A stretch of 64,000 bases of DNA from Elusimicrobiota bacterium (GTDB lineage: Bacteria > Elusimicrobiota > Elusimicrobia > UBA1565 > UBA9628). Every line of letters begins with the position of its first letter. Position 1 is the first letter of the stretch. The DNA is taken from the NCBI GenBank assembly GCA_028868375.1, contig JAGWUP010000015.1:1-64000 (forward strand), read 5' to 3'. The position numbers and the translations under genes are program-made. The notes under the pieces are model-generated. The model was given only the letters and a program-made list of their open reading frames with translations, had not been told where the DNA came from and did not search any database. Positions 26,282-34,526 of this stretch are shown here, in pieces.

Positions 26282-27379
26282 ATGGCCGCGCAAGAAAAGG
26301 CCGCCGGGCTGGCCGTGGGCCTGATGTCGGGCACCTCGGCGGACGGCGTGACCGCCGCCCTGGTCCGTTTCTCCGGCCGGAGCGTTACTGTGCTGCGGCT
26401 GGCCACGCGGGCTTACCGCCCCGCCCTCAAGCGCCTCGTGCTCGGCGCCGCGCGGCTTACGACCCCGGAGCTGTCTCGATTGAACGTCGCCCTGGGCGAG
26501 GCCTTCGCCGAGGCGGCGCGCGCGCTGATCGGCCGCGAAAGGCCGGAGGTCGTCGGCTCCCATGGCCAGACCGTCTGGCACGGCCCCTCGGCGCGGCCGC
26601 CCAACACCTTGCAATTGGGAGAGCCCGCCGTCATCGCCGAGCGCACGGGCCTGCCCGTGGTGGCGGATTTTCGCTCGCGCGACATGGCCGCGGGCGGCCA
26701 GGGCGCTCCCCTGGTCCCCGCCTTCGACGAGTTCCTCTTCGCCGAAGGCCCCCTGCGCGCCGTCCAGAACATCGGCGGCATCGGCAACGTCTCCATCGTC
26801 GGGGAGGGCCGGCTCCGGGCGGCCTTCGACACCGGCCCCGGCAACGGCTTGATGGACCTGGCGGTCCGGCTGGCCAGCGGCGGACGGCTCGCCATGGACG
26901 AGGACGGCCGGCTTGCCGCGCGGGGCCAAGCCGACCGGCGGCTGATCGCGCGCCTCATGCGCCATCCCTATTTTAAGAGGAAAGGCCCGAAGTCCCTGGA
27001 CAGGGACGATTTCGGCGAGGAGTTCCTCAAAAAACATTTCGGAACGCTCGGCCGGCGCGGGCTGGAGGATGTCCTGGCCACACTCAACGAATTCACCGCC
27101 CGCACCATCGTCGCGGCCCTGCCGCAGGCCGAGCGCTGCCGGGAGCTGGTCGTCTCGGGCGGCGGAGCGCTCAATCCGGAGCTGATGCGCAATCTCCGGC
27201 GCCTGGCCGCGCCCCGCCGTGTGACGACCAGCCGGGCCTACGGCCTGCCGGTCATGGCCAAGGAAGCCGCCTGTTTCGCCTGGCTGGCCTTGCGCGCCGT
27301 CCGCGGCCTGCCGAACAACTGCCCGCGGGCCACGGGCTCGCGCGGCCCCCGCATACTCGGCAAGATCGTCCCGGCTTGA
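26282..27379 (+). CDS. anmK: Anhydro-N-acetylmuramic acid kinase
   Basis: AnmK converts anhydro-MurNAc to MurNAc-6-phosphate in peptidoglycan recycling. The 365-residue product opens with the ASKHA-fold signature GLAVGLMSGTSADGV and has GSHGQTVWH, LGEPAVIAERTGLPVVADFRSRD (read in parts), the NIGGIGNVS and DTGPGNGLMD motifs and VVSGGGALNPELM. The start is ATG at 26282; the upstream open frame is antisense to comEC. NagZ, which supplies the anhydro-MurNAc substrates, is encoded at 35875-37356. Confidence 0.96.
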   Translation: MAAQEKAAGLAVGLMSGTSADGVTAALVRFSGRSVTVLRLATRAYRPALKRLVLGAARLTTPELSRLNVALGEAFAEAARALIGRERPEVVGSHGQTVWHGPSARPPNTLQLGEPAVIAERTGLPVVADFRSRDMAAGGQGAPLVPAFDEFLFAEGPLRAVQNIGGIGNVSIVGEGRLRAAFDTGPGNGLMDLAVRLASGGRLAMDEDGRLAARGQADRRLIARLMRHPYFKRKGPKSLDRDDFGEEFLKKHFGTLGRRGLEDVLATLNEFTARTIVAALPQAERCRELVVSGGGALNPELMRNLRRLAAPRRVTTSRAYGLPVMAKEAACFAWLALRAVRGLPNNCPRATGSRGPRILGKIVPA

Positions 27380-27385
27380 TAGAAT
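27377..27385 (+). promoter_or_regulatory. Extended -10 element overlapping the anmK stop
   Basis: TGATAGAAT (TGn plus TAGAAT) begins in the anmK TGA stop codon and ends 6 nt before the next ATG at 27392. It suggests a separate, leaderless transcript for the alkyltransferase gene. Confidence 0.45.
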
Positions 27386-27391
27386 GAAGCG

Positions 27392-28051
27392 ATGAGCATC
27401 CCGGCCGAAATTCGCCGCCGCATGAAGGGACATTCCGCCTTCCGCCAAGCGGTCTGGACGGCCTGCGCCGAGATTCCGTCCGGACAGGTCCGCAGCTACG
27501 GCTGGATCGCGCGCCGCATCGGCAAGCCGAAGGCCGCGCGCGCCGTCGGACAGGCACTGGGCGCCAATCCCTTCGCGCCGATCATCCCCTGCCACCGCGT
27601 CGTCGGCGCCGACGGCCTCGGCGGCTACTCGGCGCGAGGCGGGCAGGCCGCCAAGCGCCGGCTGCTGCGCCGCGAGGGCGCCATGAGGACGACGGCCCTG
27701 GGGCTGCTGGCCTTGCTCGGGCTGTCCGCCTCCGGCTGCCTCGGCTACCCCAGGCCCTACCTGAGGACCATCAGCGGCAAGGCCCTTCTAGACAACGGCC
27801 AGCCCCTCAAGATCGGCGCCGCCATCGTCAAGGACTGCGATTCCATCAACGGCGAGACGGAGGAGCGCGGGCGCATGCGCACGACCACGACCGACAAGGA
27901 CGGCCGCTACTCCCTGACCGTCATCGGCCTGGCCTGGAACTACAAGAACTTCGTCACCCTGTCCGAATGCACCAGCCATGTGCAACGCTTCGTCTGCCGC
28001 CCCTACTGCAAGCAAGCCGACGCCATCGACATCGACATCCTCGGCAAATAG
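27392..28051 (+). CDS. ogt: O6-alkylguanine-DNA alkyltransferase domain continuing in frame into a lipoprotein
   Basis: The first 97 residues form the C-terminal domain of Ogt/MGMT: FRQAVWTACAEIPSGQVRSYG, the recognition helix, then the active-site motif IIPCHRVVGADGLGGY with the alkyl-accepting Cys. There is no stop codon before residue 98, where a second Met begins a lipoprotein-type signal (see 27683-28051). A cytoplasmic DNA repair domain fused to a lipid-anchored domain makes little sense as one protein. Either the alkyltransferase lost its stop or an internal start makes the second product. The alkyltransferase identity is secure; whether the full 219-residue fusion exists is not. Confidence 0.8.
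   Translation: MSIPAEIRRRMKGHSAFRQAVWTACAEIPSGQVRSYGWIARRIGKPKAARAVGQALGANPFAPIIPCHRVVGADGLGGYSARGGQAAKRRLLRREGAMRTTALGLLALLGLSASGCLGYPRPYLRTISGKALLDNGQPLKIGAAIVKDCDSINGETEERGRMRTTTTDKDGRYSLTVIGLAWNYKNFVTLSECTSHVQRFVCRPYCKQADAIDIDILGK
27683..28051 (+). CDS. Putative lipoprotein from an internal in-frame start
   Basis: Starting at the ATG at 27683, 122 residues are encoded in the same frame as the alkyltransferase. It begins RTTALGLLALLGLSASGC, a lipoprotein signal with Cys at residue 19. The rest (TISGKALLDNGQPLKIG, then DKDGRYSLTVIG) looks like a small beta-sandwich of the carboxypeptidase-regulatory or transthyretin-like type and has several further cysteines. A GAGGG sequence lies just upstream of this ATG. 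No family is certain. Confidence 0.55.
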   Translation: MRTTALGLLALLGLSASGCLGYPRPYLRTISGKALLDNGQPLKIGAAIVKDCDSINGETEERGRMRTTTTDKDGRYSLTVIGLAWNYKNFVTLSECTSHVQRFVCRPYCKQADAIDIDILGK

Positions 28052-28122
28052 CTCCCGCCTCGGCGGCCGCAAGCGCCGGCCGCGGCGCGGAACTTCCCGG
28101 AGACCTCAGGCGTATCAATAGT

Positions 28123-28180
28123 GCCGAGGCCCGCGCCCCCGCCCCAGCGCCTGGACCGCGCGGGTGAGCCGGGCCTCGGC
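28123..28180. terminator. 11-bp inverted repeat between convergent genes
   Basis: GCCGAGGCCCG at 28123-28133 pairs perfectly with CGGGCCTCGGC at 28170-28180, leaving a 36-base GC-rich loop. It fills the gap between the convergent lipoprotein (ends 28051) and gamma-lyase (ends 28182) genes. There is no T-run on either side, so a terminator role is inferred from position only. Confidence 0.35.
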
Positions 28181-28181
28181 G

Positions 28182-29345
28182 CTACAAGCTGGCCGCGATG
28201 GCGGCGTCGAGATCGGCGACCAGGTCGGCGGCGTCCTCCAGGCCCACCGACAGGCGGATCAAGCCGTCGACCAGCCCGGACTTGAGGCGCTGCTCGCGCG
28301 GGATGGAACCATGGGTCATCGTCGCCGGATGGCCGATAAGGGATTCCACGCCCCCCAGGGACTCCGCCAGGCAGAATAACTTGGTCCCGCTGGCCATGCG
28401 CTTGGCGCGGGAAAGATCGCCCTTGAGCTCGAAGCTGATCATCCCGCCGAAGCCGCTCATCTGGGCCTTGGCCGTCTCATGGCCGGGGTGGTGGGCCAGC
28501 CCCGGGTAGTGGACCCGCTCCACCTCGGGATGGGCCAGCAGATGCTTGGCCACGGCCAGGGCGTTTTGGCAATGGCGCTCCATGCGGACCGGCAGGGTCT
28601 TGGTGCCCCGCAAGAGCAGGAAGCAATCCATCGGGCCGGGCACCGCGCCGACCGCGTTTTGCAGGAACTTGAGCCGCTCGTAGAGCCCCTCGTCGTTGGC
28701 GAGCACGCAGCCGCCGACGACGTCGGAGTGGCCGCCCAGATACTTGGTCGTGGAATGCACGACCAAGTCGGCGCCCAGGGCCAGAGGCCGCTGCAAGGCC
28801 GGGCTGGCGAAGGTGTTGTCGACGGCCGCCAGGGCCCCATGGCGATGGGCCAGTTGGCAGGCGCCACGGAGATCGGTGATCCGTAGCATCGGGTTGCTCG
28901 GCGTCTCTATCCACAAGAGCTTGGTCTGGGCAGAGAAGGCCTTCTCGACGGCGGAAAGGTCCGCGGCGTCGACGAAGGAGAAGGACAGGCCGAAGCGCTG
29001 GAAGACCTGGGTGAAGAGGCGATAGGTGCCGCCGTAGAGATCCTCGCAGCAGACGACATGGTCGCCGGAGCGCAGGGTCTGGACGACGGTGGCGATCGCC
29101 GCCATGCCGGAGGAAAAGCACAGCCCGCGCCTGGCTCCCTCCAGCGCGGCCAGATTCGCCTCCAGCGCCGAGCGCGTGGGATGGACCGTGCGGGCGTAAT
29201 CATAGCCCTTGTGCACGCCCGGAGCCTGCTGGACGTAGGTCGAGGTGAAATACACCGGGGTCATGACGGCCCCGGTGGCCGGGTCGGGACGCTGGCCGGC
29301 GTGGATCGCCTTGGTGGCGAAGCCCAGCTCCTTGTCGTCGCTCAT
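28182..29345 (-). CDS. Cystathionine gamma-lyase / gamma-synthase (Cys/Met PLP enzyme)
   Basis: A 387-residue PLP enzyme of the Cys/Met metabolism family. Features are FATKAIHAGQRPDPATGAV, the YDYARTVHPTR substrate-binding block, FSSGMAAI, the VDNTFASP strand and the PLP Lys in VVHSTTKYLGGHSDVVGG. MetB and gamma-lyase cannot be separated by eye. Cystathionine beta-synthase is encoded two genes upstream on the same strand, so gamma-lyase in reverse transsulfuration (cystathionine to cysteine) is the better reading. Confidence 0.92.
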   Translation of the reverse strand: MSDDKELGFATKAIHAGQRPDPATGAVMTPVYFTSTYVQQAPGVHKGYDYARTVHPTRSALEANLAALEGARRGLCFSSGMAAIATVVQTLRSGDHVVCCEDLYGGTYRLFTQVFQRFGLSFSFVDAADLSAVEKAFSAQTKLLWIETPSNPMLRITDLRGACQLAHRHGALAAVDNTFASPALQRPLALGADLVVHSTTKYLGGHSDVVGGCVLANDEGLYERLKFLQNAVGAVPGPMDCFLLLRGTKTLPVRMERHCQNALAVAKHLLAHPEVERVHYPGLAHHPGHETAKAQMSGFGGMISFELKGDLSRAKRMASGTKLFCLAESLGGVESLIGHPATMTHGSIPREQRLKSGLVDGLIRLSVGLEDAADLVADLDAAIAASL

Positions 29346-29354
29346 CGCGGCGGG

Positions 29355-30665
29355 CTACTCCGACTGCAGCTTGGCGGCCCGCGACGCGGCCTTGCGGCCC
29401 AACCTTTGGTCCGGGAATTTCTCGGCCAGCTTCTTGTACTCGGCGATGGCCCGCGCCGCGTCCTTGAGGTCGTCCTCGTAGATCTGCGCGGCCTCGTAGA
29501 GCGCCTCGGGAGCTTCCGGCTGGCCGGGGAACTGGTCGGCCAGCGTCTCCAGGCTCTTGGCCGCGGCCTCCGGATTGCCCAACTTGCCCCGCTCCAGCTT
29601 CGCCGCCTCCCGCAGGGCGCGCCGCGCGGCCTGCGTGCCGGGATAGCGCTGGACCAGCTTGTCGTAGGCGCCGACCGCCGGCTCGTACTCGTCGAGCTTC
29701 TTGGCCAGCAGATCCCCCGCCCGCTCCAGGGCCAGCGAGGCCCGCGCATCGGCCTGATGCTTGTCGGCCAGCTCCATGAAGACCGGCACCGCGGCGCGGT
29801 AGTCCCTCAACTTGTCGGCGAGGAGGTTCCCCTCGCCCCACAGCGCGTCGGCCCGCAGCGTCGAGGCGGGATAGAGGGCCAGCATCCTGCGATAAGCGAG
29901 CAAGGCGGATTGCCAATCTTCCTCGCTCTCCCACAGCCTGGCCGCGGCCAAGCCGACCCGATCGTCGCCCTCGTAAGAGGGGAAGCGCCGCTCGAAACGC
30001 GCGGCCAAATCCAGCGCCGGGCCGTAGAGTTCCTCGGACAGGGGGCCGGACAGCCGCTCCAAGAGAGCGGCGAGCCGATCGGCGGCGCCGGCGCCCGGCG
30101 CGGGCTGGGCGATATCGGCCGCGGCCGGCCGCAAGCGGCGGCTCAAGCGATCCGAGGCGAACGACAAAAAGGACTCGCGCCCGGACTTGGCTTGGGGAGA
30201 ATCCGGAAATTCATAGATCAGGCGCAGCCAGGTGACGAGCGCCGTGGAATCCTTCAGGCGTTCCTGCGCGGCCGCCAGCTCGGAGAGCGCGGAAGCGGCG
30301 AAGTCGGCCCGCGGATGGGCGTCGGCGAAGACGTCCAGGGCGGAGGCGGAGGCCCGATATTCCTTGGTCGACTGGGCGCGCGCCGCCGCGTCGCTCAGGA
30401 ACTCGAATTCTTTTTCGGCGGAGGCGCGAGGATCGACGGCAGCGGCCTGCGGCGCCGCCGCGGCGGCGGGCGTTTCGGCCGGCTTTGCGGCCGGTTTCGT
30501 GGCCGGCTTGGCGGCCGGTTTTGGAACCGGCCTGGGCGCCGGCGCGACGACCGCGGGAGCCGCGGGAGCCGCAGAAGCCGCAGAAGCCGCGGGAGGCACG
30601 GCCGCCGGCTTGGGTGGCTCGGCGGCGGCCAAAACGACAATGAAGCACAAAGATGAGAGCATCAA
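29355..30665 (-). CDS. Exported TPR-repeat protein (YbgF/BamD-like architecture)
   Basis: A 436-residue protein with a short signal peptide (about 1-15), an Ala/Pro/Lys-rich linker of TolA type with repeated KPAAKPA units (about 40-65), then helical TPR-like repeats to the end, for example YRRMLALYPASTLRADALWG, YDKLVQRYPGTQAARRALRE and YKKLAEKFPDQRLG. This layout is common in envelope scaffold proteins. It lies between beta-synthase (start overlaps by 4 nt as ATGA) and gamma-lyase, an unexpected position. No enzymatic motif is seen. Confidence 0.8.
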   Translation of the reverse strand: MMLSSLCFIVVLAAAEPPKPAAVPPAASAASAAPAAPAVVAPAPRPVPKPAAKPATKPAAKPAETPAAAAAPQAAAVDPRASAEKEFEFLSDAAARAQSTKEYRASASALDVFADAHPRADFAASALSELAAAQERLKDSTALVTWLRLIYEFPDSPQAKSGRESFLSFASDRLSRRLRPAAADIAQPAPGAGAADRLAALLERLSGPLSEELYGPALDLAARFERRFPSYEGDDRVGLAAARLWESEEDWQSALLAYRRMLALYPASTLRADALWGEGNLLADKLRDYRAAVPVFMELADKHQADARASLALERAGDLLAKKLDEYEPAVGAYDKLVQRYPGTQAARRALREAAKLERGKLGNPEAAAKSLETLADQFPGQPEAPEALYEAAQIYEDDLKDAARAIAEYKKLAEKFPDQRLGRKAASRAAKLQSE

Positions 30666-32065
30666 TTCCTCCTCCCGGCGGCTGCGCCGCCGTTCTCTTT
30701 AGCTACGGCGTTAAGGATATCGTACTTCGTGATGATATCGTACGTGGATCTGCCCGTTCGCACGAGCACCGCCGGCTTCTCGGCGCAAACCAGGCGCAGG
30801 ATGGCCTCGATGCGCGCCTCCGGGGTGATCACCGGAGGCGCGGCGGCCATGACTTCCCGGACGATCATCTTGCCCAACTGGCGGCCCTTGAGCAGGAGGG
30901 CGAGGATGTCGTCCTCGTAGACGGCGCCGACAAGCTTGCCGTTTTCGAAGACCGGAAGCTGCGAGATGTCCTGGCGGCGCATGCGGCCCAGCGCCTCCAG
31001 CAGCGTTTCCCGCGGCCGGCTCATCAGCAGGCCCTTGCGCCGGCGAGCACGACGCTTGGCGGCCATGACGTCCTTGGCGCGCAGGCGCAACTCGGTTTCT
31101 AGATACTGGTTTTCCCTCATCCACTCGTCGTTGTAAATCTTGGAGAGATAGCGCATCCCGGTGTCGGGCAACAAGACGACCATCAGGTCCTTGGAGCCGA
31201 GCCGCTCGGCGTATTTCAAGCCCGCCCAGACGGCCGCGCCGCCGGAGCCTCCGGTCAGCAGGCCCTCCAGCCGCGCCAGCCGCCGCGTCGTCACGAAGCA
31301 GTCCATGTCCGGGGTCTGCACGACGTCGTCGACGATGCCCAAGTCCATCGTGGGCGGGAAAATATCCTCGCCGATGCCCTCGACGACGTAGGGACGGGCC
31401 TTGCCGAGGCGGCCGAACTTGATCTTCTCGTAGTACAAAGAGCCCACCGGATCGGCGCCGACGATCTTGATCCTTGGATTCTTCTCCTTTAAGAAACGCC
31501 CCGCGCCCGAGATCGTCCCGCCCGTGCCCATGCCGGCCACGAAATGGGTCACCCGGCCGTCCGTGTCCTCCCAGATCTCCGGTCCGGTCGTCGCGTAATG
31601 GGCCGCGGGATTGCGCGGATTCTCGTATTGGTTCGGGTAGAAGGCGTTGGGGATCTCCCTTGCCAGCTTCTTGGCCACCGAGTAGTAGCTGCGCGGATCC
31701 TCCGGCTCCACCGCGGTGGGGCAGACGATGACCTCGGCGCCCAGGGCCTTGAGCAGGTTGATCTTCTCGCGGCTCTGCTTGTCGGTGATCGTGAAGATCA
31801 GCTTGTAGCCGCGCAGCGCCGCCACCAAGGCCAGCCCGATGCCGGTGTTGCCGGAGGTCCCCTCTATGATCGTGCCGCCGGGCTTGAGCAGACCGCGCCG
31901 CTCCGCGTCGTCGATCATCGCCGCCCCGATGCGGTCCTTCACCGAGCCGCCCGGATTCATGAACTCGCACTTGGCGTAGATCCTTGGCTTAAGGCCCTCC
32001 GCCATGCGGTTGAGGCGAATCAGCGGCGTGCGGCCGACGGCCTCCAGGACGTTTTCAAAGCGCAC
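30662..32065 (-). CDS. cbs: Cystathionine beta-synthase with CBS domain pair
   Basis: A 467-residue protein. The PLP fold II domain has GRTPLIRLNR, the PLP Lys in EFMNPGGSVKDRIG, EGTSGNTGIGLAL, GMGTGGTISGAGRFL and LLTGGSGGA. The C-terminal 125 residues form two CBS domains (MRRQDISQLPVFENGKLVGAVYE, read in parts, and EAILRLVCAEKPAVLVRTG). This full architecture is that of cystathionine beta-synthase rather than plain cysteine synthase. CBS domains often bind adenosyl compounds and regulate activity. The start is GTG at 32065 with GGGGGAA upstream. Confidence 0.93.
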   Translation of the reverse strand: MRFENVLEAVGRTPLIRLNRMAEGLKPRIYAKCEFMNPGGSVKDRIGAAMIDDAERRGLLKPGGTIIEGTSGNTGIGLALVAALRGYKLIFTITDKQSREKINLLKALGAEVIVCPTAVEPEDPRSYYSVAKKLAREIPNAFYPNQYENPRNPAAHYATTGPEIWEDTDGRVTHFVAGMGTGGTISGAGRFLKEKNPRIKIVGADPVGSLYYEKIKFGRLGKARPYVVEGIGEDIFPPTMDLGIVDDVVQTPDMDCFVTTRRLARLEGLLTGGSGGAAVWAGLKYAERLGSKDLMVVLLPDTGMRYLSKIYNDEWMRENQYLETELRLRAKDVMAAKRRARRRKGLLMSRPRETLLEALGRMRRQDISQLPVFENGKLVGAVYEDDILALLLKGRQLGKMIVREVMAAAPPVITPEARIEAILRLVCAEKPAVLVRTGRSTYDIITKYDILNAVAKENGGAAAGRRN

Positions 32066-32098
32066 GATTTTCCCCCAAGCGCCGGCCGGGCGCGCCCA

Positions 32099-32155
32099 TC
32101 ATCGATTTCCGGCCTCCACTTCGACGTTTTGGCCGATTGGGATTTTCTTGGGCAT
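32099..32155 (-). CDS. Possible 18-residue micro-ORF after recR
   Basis: An 18-codon frame (MPKKIPIGQNVEVEAGNR) begins in the recR stop (TGATG overlap) and ends 33 nt before the beta-synthase GTG. The coupled start is the only evidence for expression. It could be a leader peptide, the relic of a longer gene or chance. Confidence 0.25.
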   Translation of the reverse strand: MPKKIPIGQNVEVEAGNR

Positions 32156-32757
32156 CAAAATTGCCTCCGGCCGGCCAGGGCATGGGCCAGGGTGCGCTCG
32201 TCGATGTAATCCAAGTCCCCGCCCAGCGGCACGCCGTGGGCGATCCGGCTGGTCTTGATTCCCAGGGGCCTGAGCAGCCGGGACAGGTATAGGGCCGTGG
32301 CTTCCCCCTCCGTATCGGGGTCTGTAGCCAAGATGACCTCGGAAACCCCAACGGACTCTCCCTCGCCGCCCCCCAGGCGGGCCAGCAGCTCCTTGATCCG
32401 CAAGGACTCCGGGCCGCGGCCTTCCAGCGGCGACAGGGCCCCGTGCAGGACATGGTAGAGGCCTTGATAGCTGCGCGTGCGCTCCAGCGCGGCGACGTCC
32501 TGGGGCTCCTCCACGATGCAGATCAAGCCCCGCTCGCGCCCGGGGTCCGAGCAGACCCGGCAGAGCGGGCCCTCGCAGAAATCGCAGCAAAGGGCGCAGG
32601 GGTGCAATGAGGCCTTGGCCTGGCGCAGGGCGGAGATAAGGTTCTCCGTTTCGAACTCCGGGGCGCGCAGCAGGAACAAGGCCAGCCGCTCGGCCTGCTT
32701 GGGGCCGATGCCGGGCAATCTCTTGAGCGCCGCGGTCAAGCGCTGGAACGTCTTCAT
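32155..32757 (-). CDS. recR: Recombination mediator RecR
   Basis: RecR acts with RecO and RecF to load RecA on gapped DNA. The 200-residue product has the N-terminal HhH (LKRLPGIGPKQAERLALFLL), the C4 zinc finger (CALCCDFCEGPLCRVC), and the Toprim domain (ICIVEEPQDVAALE, VILATDPDTEGEATALYLSR). The ATG at 32757 overlaps the dnaX stop as ATGA. The ybaB gene that often separates dnaX and recR is absent. Confidence 0.96.
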   Translation of the reverse strand: MKTFQRLTAALKRLPGIGPKQAERLALFLLRAPEFETENLISALRQAKASLHPCALCCDFCEGPLCRVCSDPGRERGLICIVEEPQDVAALERTRSYQGLYHVLHGALSPLEGRGPESLRIKELLARLGGGEGESVGVSEVILATDPDTEGEATALYLSRLLRPLGIKTSRIAHGVPLGGDLDYIDERTLAHALAGRRQF

Positions 32758-34400
32758 GGGGCGGGCTTCTTGACGATGCGGACTTTCCCGCCCAGCACGT
32801 GCTGGGCCTTTGAAAATCCGGCGGGAGGCTCGACCGCCGGGCTGGCCTCGGCGGCGTCCTTCCAGGTGCCCGCTTGGGCGGCTGGAGAGGAGGTCACCAC
32901 GGGGTCGACCAGCTCGTCCGCGGGTCTGTGGCCATTTTGGCCAACAAAGAACTCCAAATGGACCGATTTCCCCCATGTTGAAGCCAATTTGGCCTCAATC
33001 AAGGCTCGCCCGCGCTCCGCGCTGTCCCGATCGAAGGGACGCGCGAAGGTCACGGTCCAAGCGCCTCTAACGACAGCAAGACGAGCCTGCTCCAAGGTGG
33101 CGGCCAGGGCGGCCTTCTCCTCGCGCAGGGCAGCGATCGCCGATTGCCATGCTTGCGCCGCGGCCCCATCCGGCTCCTCGCCGCCTTGCGGATGAGCGAC
33201 ATCCGCCGCCGGCCGCGATGCGGGCGGAACAGCCTTGCCCTCGCCCTCGCCCCTGCTGGCCTTGGGGGAGTCCGGCCCCAAGCGGCGCTCGAGCTCCTCC
33301 AGACGTTTCACCCAGGCGCCCAAATCGGCCGCCGAGCCCAGGCAATCGAACAAGCCCAGCTCCAGCGTCAGCCGCGGCGAATCCCCGAAGCGCAGCTCCC
33401 CCAGAGCCTTGTCGAGCCGGCGCAGGAGGAATGAAAACTGCTCGGCGGAGCCCTCCAGGAGGCGCAGCCCCGGATCGGCCGTCGTCTCCAGGCCCAAGGC
33501 CTGGAGATAAAGGACCTCGCAGGCCGAGCGCAGATCGCGCAGCAACTGGGCCGGCTCGATGCCCTCGGCGTACAAGGCGGGAATCCAGCCGGCGAGGCCT
33601 CTCTCGTCCTTGGCCAGGATCGCCTTCAAGACCCCGAGCAGCATGTCCTGCGGCACGAAACCGAACAAATCGCGCACCAGGGCCTCCGTCACGGCCTCGC
33701 CCCCGGCCGAGCCGCATTGATCGAGCAGGCTGACCGCGTCGCGCAAGGAGCCCTCGGCGCTGCGCGAGAGCAGCTCCAGCGCCCCCGGCTCGACGTGGAG
33801 GCCTTCCTTGCCGGCGAGAAGGACGAGGTGCCGGGCCAGGAGCTCCGCCGGGACCGGCCGAAACCTGAAGCGCTGGCAGCGCGAGGCGATCGTCGCCGGA
33901 ATCTTGACCGCCTCCGTCGTGGCCAGGATGAACACGACATGCGGGGGCGGCTCCTCGATGGTCTTTAAGAGGGCGTTAAAGGCCTGCGTCGAGAGCATGT
34001 GAGCCTCGTCGATGATGAAGACCTTGTAGCGGTCGCGCGAGGGGGCCAGGGACACCGTGTCGATGATGACCTGGCGGACGTTGTCGACCCCGGTGTGGGA
34101 AGCGGCGTCCATCTCCAGCACGTCGAGGCAGCGGGAGGCGGCGATCTCCCGGCAGGCGTCGCAGGTCCCGCAGGGCAGCGGCGTCGGCCCCTTCTCGCAG
34201 TTGAGGGCCTTGGCGAGGATGCGCGCCATCGTCGTCTTGCCCACGCCCCGGGGGCCGGTAAACAAGTAGGCGTGGTGCAGGCGCCCGGAGGCCAGGGCGT
34301 TCTTTAAGGTGACCGAAACGGACGGCTGGCCCAGAACCTCGTCGAAAACCTGGGGGCGGTACTTGCGCGCCAGCGCGACGTGCTCGGACTCTTTCTTCAC
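32754..34400 (-). CDS. dnaX: DNA polymerase III subunit gamma/tau
   Basis: The 548-residue clamp-loader ATPase has RKYRPQVFDEVLGQ, Walker A GPRGVGKTTMARILAKALNC, the zinc-binding Cys cluster (CEKGPTPLPCGTCDAC), the DEAH-type VFIIDEAHMLS and the SRC motif (ATIASRCQRFRF). Domain III and a Pro/Ala linker follow, then a C-terminal region (LIEAKLASTWGKSVHLEFFV) like tau domain V. I chose the GTG at 34400, 8 codons before RKYRP. No A-rich slippage site was seen, so a frameshifted gamma product is unlikely. Confidence 0.95.
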   Translation of the reverse strand: MKKESEHVALARKYRPQVFDEVLGQPSVSVTLKNALASGRLHHAYLFTGPRGVGKTTMARILAKALNCEKGPTPLPCGTCDACREIAASRCLDVLEMDAASHTGVDNVRQVIIDTVSLAPSRDRYKVFIIDEAHMLSTQAFNALLKTIEEPPPHVVFILATTEAVKIPATIASRCQRFRFRPVPAELLARHLVLLAGKEGLHVEPGALELLSRSAEGSLRDAVSLLDQCGSAGGEAVTEALVRDLFGFVPQDMLLGVLKAILAKDERGLAGWIPALYAEGIEPAQLLRDLRSACEVLYLQALGLETTADPGLRLLEGSAEQFSFLLRRLDKALGELRFGDSPRLTLELGLFDCLGSAADLGAWVKRLEELERRLGPDSPKASRGEGEGKAVPPASRPAADVAHPQGGEEPDGAAAQAWQSAIAALREEKAALAATLEQARLAVVRGAWTVTFARPFDRDSAERGRALIEAKLASTWGKSVHLEFFVGQNGHRPADELVDPVVTSSPAAQAGTWKDAAEASPAVEPPAGFSKAQHVLGGKVRIVKKPAP

Positions 34401-34512
34401 GGGAGGCAGGCGGCCGCTCGCGACAAGCCCACGACGGGAAAGACAACCCCCCTCATTTTCCGAGGATACCAAAGCTGCGCCACAACCGTCAACGCGCGCC
34501 CGGGCGGGCAAT

Positions 34513-34521
34513 TGATATAAT
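34513..34521 (+). promoter_or_regulatory. Extended -10 element upstream of the 34527 gene
   Basis: TGATATAAT, identical to the element before leuS, ends 5 nt before the ATG at 34527. It lies in the 126-bp divergent gap with dnaX. A leaderless transcript is implied for the plus-strand run that follows. Confidence 0.5.
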
Positions 34522-34526
34522 CGGGC

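Noticed and set aside
29058-30656. 532-codon plus-strand frame
   Set aside because: Antisense to the gamma-lyase and TPR genes, Gly/Arg-rich with no family resemblance. The minus-strand proteins have real motifs.
32754-34400. Programmed frameshift in dnaX
   Set aside because: No A-rich slippery heptamer or downstream hairpin was found, and the protein has a complete tau-like C-terminus in one frame.
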